Origin: Terriglobales bacterium
GTDB taxonomy: Bacteria; Acidobacteriota; Terriglobia; Terriglobales; Acidobacteriaceae
DNA: 10,556 bases
Reading direction: 5' to 3'
Assembly (NCBI GenBank): GCA_030043575.1
Contig: JASHXK010000176.1
Coordinates: forward strand, 1-10,556
Numbering within the stretch: position 1 is the stretch's first letter; the number at the start of each line of letters is the position of its first letter. Positions 1-7,449 of the stretch are shown piece by piece. The position numbers and the translations under genes were made by a program. Below the pieces are notes generated by a model that was given only the letters and a program-made list of their open reading frames with translations, ran no database searches and was not told the origin of the DNA.

Positions 1-9
1 AGAGCGGGG

Positions 10-768
10 TCAAACGCGCGAGTCAACCAGCGACTCGATGGGTGCGAGCTTTTGCATCTGGCGAATCTCCTGCGAGACGACCTTATCGCCGCGTTTGACC
101 ACGATGTAGGCGTGTGCATTTCTTCTTGATGCAATAACCCGGTAAAAGCGACCGTCGATGAACTCGATGGCGCAACCATTCTCGATAGCGATGCCCAGGC
201 CTCCGATTTTTCTCATCATCTCCCGGAACTCTCTTCTGCGTGGCACGCCGCCGGTCATGCCGTTGTAGTGCGGGCAGTGAATTCCCTTGATCAGCCCCAG
301 CCCTTTGACGTTAATGTATTTCCACTTCTTGGGATTGTAGAAAGACATCGAGTCGGAGTGTCCGGAATCAAACCAGCAGATCGAGCCCGCGCTGGAGCCG
401 GAGAGCACGATCCCTTTTTCGTACGCCGCACGGAGAAATCGATCCACGCCCAACCTCCGCCAGAGTCGCATCATCATCAGCGTGTTTCCGCCACCCACAT
501 AAATGATGTCAGCTGAGAGAATCTTGCGCTCGATCTCCTCGCGTGATGGGCGTTCTTTCAAAAGCCAGAGCACGTCGACCCGGCATTTCAGAAAATCACC
601 GAAATATTCCGATATGTGCTGCCAGTAGAGCTCCGAGTCGGAGCTGGCAGTTGGAATGAAAAGGAGTCTGGGACGTTTCTTATTGGAAAGGCGAATGATC
701 TCCCGATCAATGGCTATCCTGCGTCCATTGGTGAATTTGCCGCCGCCGATTGCAACAATCGCCTTCAT
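10..768 (-). CDS. Peptidase S51-family protein (PepE/cyanophycinase-like serine peptidase)
   Basis: A 252-residue cytoplasmic protein with the class I glutamine-amidotransferase-like fold typical of peptidase family S51 (aspartyl dipeptidase PepE and relatives). Visible signatures are an N-terminal beta strand and glycine turn (AIGGGKF, residues 6-12), LLFIPTAS (35-42), the GGGNT loop (92-96) and the nucleophile elbow GSSAGS (124-129), with Ser126 as predicted nucleophile. A CPHYNG motif follows (His167 is the likely catalytic histidine), then IAIENGCAIEF (193-203). Length suits the family. The frame is open for another 57 codons upstream (to 939), but those codons run through a repeat-rich intergenic stretch and look non-coding. 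The ATG at 766-768 precedes the typical first strand, so I chose it. No strong Shine-Dalgarno is seen. The exact substrate (Asp-X dipeptide or other) cannot be told from sequence. The gene is divergent from hutU with no obvious functional link. Confidence 0.85.
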   Translation of the reverse strand: MKAIVAIGGGKFTNGRRIAIDREIIRLSNKKRPRLLFIPTASSDSELYWQHISEYFGDFLKCRVDVLWLLKERPSREEIERKILSADIIYVGGGNTLMMMRLWRRLGVDRFLRAAYEKGIVLSGSSAGSICWFDSGHSDSMSFYNPKKWKYINVKGLGLIKGIHCPHYNGMTGGVPRRREFREMMRKIGGLGIAIENGCAIEFIDGRFYRVIASRRNAHAYIVVKRGDKVVSQEIRQMQKLAPIESLVDSRV

Positions 769-784
769 GGTGGGCCGATTCGTC

Positions 785-790
785 AGTATA
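785..790 (-). promoter_or_regulatory. Possible -10 box for the S51 peptidase gene
   Basis: Read on the minus strand this is TATACT (5 of 6 to TATAAT), centred about 20 nt before the chosen ATG. That would give a very short 5' leader. No good -35 at 16-18 bp is seen (TAGACC lies only 12 bp upstream), so the call is weak. It does fit the internal ATG better than the longer reading frame. Confidence 0.25.
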
Positions 791-841
791 AGGAAAATGC
801 GCGGTCTACGATGATGAGTCGCACCCGGCGTTCCGTTAGTC

Positions 842-915
842 CCACATTGTGGCACATCCGTAATTCGGAGCAAGCGCGTCGCGAATATGCCACAATCGGG
901 GATGCCACAATGTGG
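842..915. repeat. Paired 11-bp palindromes (CCACATTGTGG / CCACAATGTGG) plus a half copy
   Basis: CCACATTGTGG at 842-852 and its exact reverse complement CCACAATGTGG at 905-915 form an inverted pair. Each unit is itself a near-palindrome (CCACA-N-TGTGG). Their centres are 63 bp apart, close to six helical turns. A further partial unit, ATGCCACAAT (887-896), is repeated directly at 902-911. Extended pairing of the outer arms (CCACATTGTGGCA with TGCCACAATGTGG) makes this either a dyad regulatory region between the divergent peptidase and hut genes or a degenerate dispersed intergenic repeat. An exact third copy occurs inside hutI at 3155-3165 and a one-mismatch copy at 3338-3348, which favours a dispersed repeat or coincidence over a hut-specific operator. 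Confidence 0.6.
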
Positions 916-944
916 TAATTGCGTCGAGGCCACGGTCAAGGCGG

Positions 945-973
945 TTTTTACAAAATATTTACGATTTATTGAT
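945..973 (+). promoter_or_regulatory. AT-rich island, likely hutU promoter region
   Basis: Only 4 of 29 bases are G or C, in an otherwise GC-rich window. The stretch lies about 250 bp before hutU and just upstream of a leader that contains an intrinsic terminator. Candidate elements include TTTACA (947-952) and the -10-like TACGAT (960-965), but they do not form a well-spaced pair. The promoter location is therefore inferred from composition and context only. The remainder of the peptidase-hutU gap holds the repeats, terminator and hairpin listed separately, and I see no gene in it. Confidence 0.3.
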
Positions 974-1034
974 GTCTGTGAAGATTCGAATCCCGTAAGC
1001 TAACGGCAATTGCAAACCTGATCGGAGAGAGAGA

Positions 1035-1070
1035 GGGGAGATGGCCAAACAGCCGCTCCCCATTTTGTTT
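1035..1070 (+). terminator. Intrinsic terminator within the hutU leader
   Basis: The stem GGGGAG (1035-1040) pairs with CTCCCC (1056-1061). After a small internal bulge, GGC (1043-1045) pairs with GCC (1052-1054) around a CAAACA loop, and the T-rich tail ATTTTGTTT follows (1062-1070). The polarity is plus strand: the other side of the hairpin has no T tract. No plus-strand gene lies upstream in this window, so the structure would act on a transcript starting in the peptidase-hut intergenic region. Either it is an attenuator in the hut 5' leader, about 148 nt before the hutU start codon, or it ends an unrecognised small RNA. An ATG at 1041 inside the stem opens a 27-codon frame (to 1124) with a purine-rich SD-like tract but no His codons. 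Confidence 0.6.
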
Positions 1071-1165
1071 CAGCCGTCAGCTCAGCAACCAGCACCCCGG
1101 ACTTTCTTGCTCCTCGCCCCGTAATAATCCCAGTTGTAACGATTGGCTAGCCACGAGTTGATTGG

Positions 1166-1194
1166 TGATGGCTGATGGCTTGTTTTCCGCCATC
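1166..1194 (+). promoter_or_regulatory. Hairpin with tandem TGATGGC just before hutU
   Basis: TGATGGC is tandemly duplicated (1166-1172, 1173-1179) and the inner GATGGC can pair with GCCATC (1189-1194) across a 9-nt loop. The first copy could pair with the same strand as an alternative. The structure ends 23 nt before the hutU start codon, where no Shine-Dalgarno is visible. A translational role is speculation; it may be simple sequence duplication. Confidence 0.25.
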
Positions 1195-1217
1195 CGCCGC
1201 ACTACCATGCTCTTGTT

Positions 1218-2897
<1,680 letters not shown>

Positions 2898-2942
2898 CTC
2901 TTTGGCTGTCAGCCTACGGCGATTCAAGCTTGCCTACCGACC

Positions 2943-4190
2943 GTGAATATCCTGCTCACGCATGCCGCCCAACTGCTAACTCTGCGCGGCGATCGGGGAT
3001 GGCCTGAGCCCCGTCGCGGCGCACAGCTGAGAGAGCTCGGGATCATCGAAGATGGTGCGGTGCTGATCGCCGGGGGCAAGGTCGTCGCAGCCGGCAAAAC
3101 TGATGAGGTAGCAAGACAAGAACTGGCGACCAACGTCGAAGAAATCGATTGCTCCCACAATGTGGTACTACCCGGCTTTGTTGACTCCCATACCCATCCA
3201 GCGTTTACAGCTCCTCGCCTAATTGACTTCGAAAAGCGCATAGCCGGCGCTACCTATGAGGAGATCGCCGCAGCCGGCGGAGGCATTCGCGCCAGTCTGG
3301 GCGGGGTTCGGGAGTCGTCGCAAGACGAGCTAGCCTCCCACATTGTAGGAGCACTGAACGAAATGGCAGATCACGGTACCGCGACTGCCGAAGCCAAGAC
3401 CGGCTACGGCCTGAACCTTGAGGCCGAGATCAAGAGCTTGGTGGCGATTCGCCAGGCTGCAGAACAATGGCCGGGAACGGTGGTGCCGACATTACTGGGC
3501 GCGCATGTGGTTCCACCCGAATATAGGGAGAATCCAGACGAGTATGTGCGCGTGGTTTGCGAGACGATGATTCCGGCCGCGGCAGAGCACAGTCTTGCCG
3601 ACTTTGTCGATGTGTTTTGCGAGCGCGGCGCTTTTACGATGGAGCAGGCGCGGCAGATCTTAGGCTGTGCGGTCGAGCATGGCCTCGGAGTGCGCGCGCA
3701 CGTCTGCCAGCTAGCGCCGGCGGCGCTAGAGCCGCTGCTGGCATTCAATCCGGCGTCCCTGGACCATATGGACTTCGTCAGTGACGAAGACATTGCGATT
3801 CTGGCAAAGACTGATACGGTCGCGACACTGCTTCCCGCTGCGAACTATTTTCTCGGGCTGGCATCGTTTCCGCCGGCGCGCAAGCTGATCGACGCAGGCG
3901 TCGCAGTGGCGCTGGCGACGGACTACAATCCGGGCACGGCGCCCACCGCGTCGATGCCATTTGTGCTGTCGCTAGCTTGCACACACATGCAGATGTCGCC
4001 GGCCGAAGCCATCACCGCCGCGACTTATAATGGCGCGTGTGCGCTGCGGCTCCAGGACCGCAAGGGAAGTCTGGAGCCAGGCAAAGACGCCGATATTGCG
4101 ATCTTCGATGCTGACGACTACCGCGAGTTGGCTTATTGGTTCGGAGTGAATCGCTGCCGCGGGACCTTGCTGCGCGGAATCCGGCATTGA
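2943..4190 (+). CDS. hutI: Imidazolonepropionase
   Basis: Third enzyme of histidine degradation: a metal-dependent amidohydrolase opening the ring of 4-imidazolone-5-propanoate to N-formimidoyl-L-glutamate. The 415-residue TIM-barrel protein has a small flanking beta domain. Metal ligands are visible as SHTH (His83, His85), His253 in RAHVCQ and Asp327 in ATDYNPGT. Other family marks are LPGFVDSHTHPAF (76-88), KTGYGL (152-157), GAHVVPPEY (186-194) and LDHMDF (273-278). The C-terminal GSLEPGKDADIAIFD (375-389) is the usual amidohydrolase tail. It starts with GTG; no strong Shine-Dalgarno is seen, suggesting translational dependence on hutU 45 bp upstream. It lies in the same reading frame as hutU, with no stop between the hutU TAG and this GTG. 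The position after the catalytic-loop His is Gln256, where Bacillus HutI has Glu (see findings). Confidence 0.96.
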   Translation: MNILLTHAAQLLTLRGDRGWPEPRRGAQLRELGIIEDGAVLIAGGKVVAAGKTDEVARQELATNVEEIDCSHNVVLPGFVDSHTHPAFTAPRLIDFEKRIAGATYEEIAAAGGGIRASLGGVRESSQDELASHIVGALNEMADHGTATAEAKTGYGLNLEAEIKSLVAIRQAAEQWPGTVVPTLLGAHVVPPEYRENPDEYVRVVCETMIPAAAEHSLADFVDVFCERGAFTMEQARQILGCAVEHGLGVRAHVCQLAPAALEPLLAFNPASLDHMDFVSDEDIAILAKTDTVATLLPAANYFLGLASFPPARKLIDAGVAVALATDYNPGTAPTASMPFVLSLACTHMQMSPAEAITAATYNGACALRLQDRKGSLEPGKDADIAIFDADDYRELAYWFGVNRCRGTLLRGIRH

Positions 4191-4238
4191 AGCGACTCCC
4201 TGCCCGGTCCTCCGCCTTGGTGGCGAGTTACCTGTAAC

Positions 4239-6392
4239 TTATACCAGTCCCAGCTTGTCGAAGCGGCGACGCACGGACGCGCCGATCGTTGCCGGATTTA
4301 GGATGCCGGAAATTTTCGCCTTCGCACGCGATCCCAAACTAGCAGCGGTTTCGCGGTGACTTTCGACATGGCGCATGACGTCGGCCGCATAGTCCAAATC
4401 CGGATCCGCCCACTGATAGCCTGCCTTGTAGGGACCATGCGTGCGGTCGAGCGCGACCATCCGGTAAGGGACCAGGAAACTATCAGCATCGGACATGAAA
4501 TCGACGTTTCCGGAATAGGCCGTAGCAATCACAGGCTTACCGCACATCATAGCTTCGGCGAGGGTTAAGCCGAAGCCTTCTGAGCGGTGGAGCGAGATAT
4601 AGCAGTCGGCTGTCATGATCAATTGTTGTTTGGCTTCTCTTGTCAACACGGTGTCAAGTATCTTGATATTCGATCCTGCAGCTTCATTCTGCAACAAATC
4701 TAGCTCGTCTTTGTGCTCGGCGCTGTGAGAAGACTTTATCAGGAGCTGAACGTCCTGCCGGCTGCCAAAGGCGTTCCTATAGGCGCGGATCAGGCCGAGA
4801 GGGTTCTTGCGTTCCAGGAAACTGTGGAAATCGAATATAAACAGAAACAGGAAAACATTCGAATCCAATCCGAATGCCGCATGATTCGCGGCCACTTCGA
4901 AGTCATTACTTGAAAGGGAATGGGGAACAACTACTACGGGAACCGGAGAAGAGCTTGCGACAGCCGCACCAGTAAAAGCACTTGGCGTCCAAATTTCGTC
5001 TACATATCCAAAGGCGGTGTCCCATTCATGCGGAAAATCCGATAGCTCCCAGGCCCAATATCCGACATTATAGTGACCTTGCAGATAGGCTGAGTGTCCC
5101 CTGCCAAACGCCTGCATACCATCCGCGTTCAAGGTCATAAGATTTATGACATAGGGATTTCCGCTGTCGAGCTTTTCAGAAACGCTTTCCACATTGCTTG
5201 ACCCGGCATCGACCCAATTGTTCAGGATGTAAGGAAGTCCGGTTGCTTGAATAATCCTTAGATTGCTTCTTCCCCCTTCACCTACTCCTTTTTCCGATTC
5301 GAAATATCCCAGTAGATTGACACCAGCCGGAAATGGACTGGTCTTGTCGAGATCAAAGCGAGAAACCGGTGATTCCTGAGCGTGATTGAGCCAGGTAAAT
5401 GGATTGCCGAGATGGTCGACATTTGGACCGAGACTCCAATAATAGCGTCTGGCAGCAGCGGAAACCTTAACTCCATTTACGAAAAAGTCATGGCTATAGG
5501 TCCAGTCCTTACATTCGTCCCAGCCATTTGCAATCAGCAGCGTGCGGTACAGGTCGTAAAGCTGTCGAGCCGCACCGATATCTGCCATCCCATAGCGGTC
5601 CTGATACTTGGATATGGACGACGGCTTGTCGGGATTGAAACCGCTGAAATGAAAAAAGCGTAGCGGCCGGCCGTTGACTTGTACTCCACCATTCAACGAA
5701 ATCGATCGCTCGTGAAGATTCCAATAAGCAATGTTATAGCCTGGATCCCGGACTACCTGCACGCCTTCGAAGAGCCCGGGTACCATGTCCATCCATCGTT
5801 GATCGACAAACAGGTTGTTCTCGAATGAGACAATGCATTGGTGATACAACTTCTCGGACCACCAACGAAGAAAACGCCGGGACTCAAGGCTATTTCGTAT
5901 ACCTAGAAAGCCGAGATTATAGGATCCAGCCTGCAGTATTTCGTGCTCGTTCTGCCCGCGGCCATCCTTCGGCAAAGGAGACAACAGATGGGGGGTAAGA
6001 AGGAGGTTGGCCTCCTGCAAGCTTTCCCGCAAGCTATCGAGCGACTCAAAGATCAGGATGTCAGGGTCGAGATATAAAAGTTTATCGATGGAAAATTGCC
6101 GAAACAGGTAGTTCAGCAGACAAGGTTTGACGGCGGTATTGGCCTCAAGGATGCTGTATTTGAAAAGAAAGCCTGGCAAATTTCGAATTGGCAGATCGGA
6201 AACGAAAACGGACTGGAAGGGTTCGTCCTCCGGTCGAAAGAAACCTTGCGGAGAGTCGAGGAACAAAACAAGCATTGGACAATCGGGATGAAACTTCCGC
6301 CAGGATGCGGACAGCAAGCGAGCCATAGGGAGATAGTTCTTGGCGATGATGGTGCAAGCGGCGAATTCTATGCGAGGGGAGCTCATGGGCAT
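4239..6392 (-). CDS. Two-domain glycosyltransferase fusion (GT-A-like N-terminal half, GT-B/GT4-like C-terminal half)
   Basis: A 717-residue cytoplasmic protein probably adding two sugars to a surface glycan. Residues about 8-255 look like a nucleotide-diphospho-sugar transferase: an opening strand ACTIIAKNYLPMARLL (12-27) and a metal-binding DxD in YLDPDILIF (107-115; Asp109, Asp111). Residues about 355-715 look like a retaining GT-B enzyme of the glycosyl transferase group 1 type. These include LLGYFESEKGVGEGGR (360-375), GYWAWELSDFPHEW (444-457), EIWTPSAFT (466-474), a donor-site ERKN (527-530) with LLIKSS (550-555), and the EX7E motif in SEGFGLTLAEAM (604-615; Glu605, Glu613). No signal peptide or membrane segment is evident. 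It is the last gene of a minus-strand operon, starting 15 nt after the upstream methyltransferase stop; a second ATG lies two codons in. It is visibly lower in GC than hutU and copD. Acceptor and sugars cannot be inferred. Confidence 0.9.
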   Translation of the reverse strand: MPMSSPRIEFAACTIIAKNYLPMARLLSASWRKFHPDCPMLVLFLDSPQGFFRPEDEPFQSVFVSDLPIRNLPGFLFKYSILEANTAVKPCLLNYLFRQFSIDKLLYLDPDILIFESLDSLRESLQEANLLLTPHLLSPLPKDGRGQNEHEILQAGSYNLGFLGIRNSLESRRFLRWWSEKLYHQCIVSFENNLFVDQRWMDMVPGLFEGVQVVRDPGYNIAYWNLHERSISLNGGVQVNGRPLRFFHFSGFNPDKPSSISKYQDRYGMADIGAARQLYDLYRTLLIANGWDECKDWTYSHDFFVNGVKVSAAARRYYWSLGPNVDHLGNPFTWLNHAQESPVSRFDLDKTSPFPAGVNLLGYFESEKGVGEGGRSNLRIIQATGLPYILNNWVDAGSSNVESVSEKLDSGNPYVINLMTLNADGMQAFGRGHSAYLQGHYNVGYWAWELSDFPHEWDTAFGYVDEIWTPSAFTGAAVASSSPVPVVVVPHSLSSNDFEVAANHAAFGLDSNVFLFLFIFDFHSFLERKNPLGLIRAYRNAFGSRQDVQLLIKSSHSAEHKDELDLLQNEAAGSNIKILDTVLTREAKQQLIMTADCYISLHRSEGFGLTLAEAMMCGKPVIATAYSGNVDFMSDADSFLVPYRMVALDRTHGPYKAGYQWADPDLDYAADVMRHVESHRETAASLGSRAKAKISGILNPATIGASVRRRFDKLGLV

Positions 6393-6407
6393 GACACTGG
6401 GACAGGA

Positions 6408-7400
6408 CTAGATACGCGTGCCGATAACGGCGTAAGCTGGCGCGCTAGTTACACTGGGCATGGAAACAAGTTCACGGCCACCGTTGCCCGAGGGCGCCAA
6501 CTGGCCGCCACTGCCGGTAAGCGAAGCGATCTGCGGAGCTAGGATGCAGATGTGGGAATTGCAGAATCCATTGCTTTCCACGATGGCTCGCAGAGTCTCC
6601 GGATAGACGGCATGGAGATGGCCAGGATCAATGCGCCAGTTCCGGCCGAAGGGTGAATCTGTGTCGGGATTGATAGTCTCAATAACGATCCGGCCGCCTG
6701 GTTTTAGCCGGGACGAGCAGAGAGCGATCATCTCCGGCTGCATGTGGGGTGGCAAGTACTCGATGAGTCGCGCGGAAAAAACTCCGCCCAGGGCGCGTTC
6801 CGGCAATTGCTGGAGATGCTGAAACACATCGCCTTCGACCACCGTGAGCAAGCGGCGGCGCACGGCTGCACAGGCGGCAGCATCGGAATCAACGCCATAC
6901 GATTCAATCCCGGCGTCTTTCAGCAGTTCGAGAAATTCTCCCCGGCCGCATCCGAGATCAACCACCGGAGAAAATCCGCAAAAGAGCCGAACATAGGGAC
7001 TCTGCTGTTCCTGAGTCGCGAGCCTTGCTGTCTCCAGCGCCTCGTCCAACGCGACAACGTTGGGAAGATCGCGTAGCTGGGACTGCATCGAATTGATCGC
7101 TTGCCCCTGTAGTTCAATCGCCTGAGCGACATTGTGATGAAACGTCTGAAGAGGACGTGTGTACCAGCTCAGTGAGCGCTGCAATACCATCTTAAGATAC
7201 TGAATTGCGTGATTCAGCAGTCCTGGATTTCTAGGGTTAAGCTGTCCAACCGCGTGGCTCGAGTTCCATACTTCGCAGGAAATTGCATCGATTCTATCCG
7301 GATCAATAGAAGTCTTCCTGCCGGCGGGCTCGTTGGAACCAGCCGCCTGATAGTGAGCCACATGAGCCCTGAGAGTTGACAGTACTTCTTGCTCTTCCAT
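6408..7400 (-). CDS. Class I SAM-dependent methyltransferase of a surface-glycan operon
   Basis: A 330-residue protein. The C-terminal two-thirds is a Rossmann-fold methyltransferase (Methyltransf_11/23 type). Counting from the ATG, it has the SAM-binding motif I VDLGCGRGEF (147-156), an acidic end to strand 2 in GVDSD (169-173), GDVFQHL (190-196) and LKPGGRIVIETINP (232-245). RIDPGHLHAVYPETL (256-270) is common in glycan-modifying members. The N-terminal 110 residues contain a helical basic/aromatic stretch (MVLQRSLSWYTRPL, 71-84) typical of methyltransferases in polysaccharide clusters and possibly membrane-associated. The frame can also start at a TTG one codon earlier, but AGGAG lies five nt before the ATG at 7398-7400, which decides the start. 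It sits between a coiled-coil methyltransferase and a glycosyltransferase in one operon. The methylated substrate, probably a sugar, is not determinable. Confidence 0.88.
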   Translation of the reverse strand: MEEQEVLSTLRAHVAHYQAAGSNEPAGRKTSIDPDRIDAISCEVWNSSHAVGQLNPRNPGLLNHAIQYLKMVLQRSLSWYTRPLQTFHHNVAQAIELQGQAINSMQSQLRDLPNVVALDEALETARLATQEQQSPYVRLFCGFSPVVDLGCGRGEFLELLKDAGIESYGVDSDAAACAAVRRRLLTVVEGDVFQHLQQLPERALGGVFSARLIEYLPPHMQPEMIALCSSRLKPGGRIVIETINPDTDSPFGRNWRIDPGHLHAVYPETLRAIVESNGFCNSHICILAPQIASLTGSGGQLAPSGNGGRELVSMPSVTSAPAYAVIGTRI

Positions 7401-7405
7401 CAATT

Positions 7406-7411
7406 CTCCTG
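7406..7411 (-). promoter_or_regulatory. Shine-Dalgarno of the 6408-7400 methyltransferase
   Basis: On the minus strand this reads CAGGAG, five nt before ATG at 7400. It is one of only two clear Shine-Dalgarno sequences among the genes here, and it decides the start in favour of ATG over the adjacent TTG (7403), which would be only two nt away. Confidence 0.7.
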
Positions 7412-7449
7412 AGGTAGGTTGTCCCGTGTTTCCAGGACTTCACAAATTA

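Noticed and set aside
769..939. 57-codon N-terminal extension of the S51 peptidase gene
   Set aside because: It runs through the paired repeats, and its Cys/Pro/Arg-rich translation does not resemble S51 proteins; the ATG at 768 fits the family start.
983..994. GATTCGAATCCC resembling a tRNA T-loop
   Set aside because: The flanks do not form a T stem, acceptor stem or anticodon arm; it is just a 10-bp palindrome.
4213..4239. Candidate bidirectional terminator between hutI and the glycosyltransferase (CGCC/GGCG and AGTTAC/GTAACT)
   Set aside because: Stems of 4 and 6 bp, the latter with a 2-nt loop, and no T tract on either strand; too weak to call.
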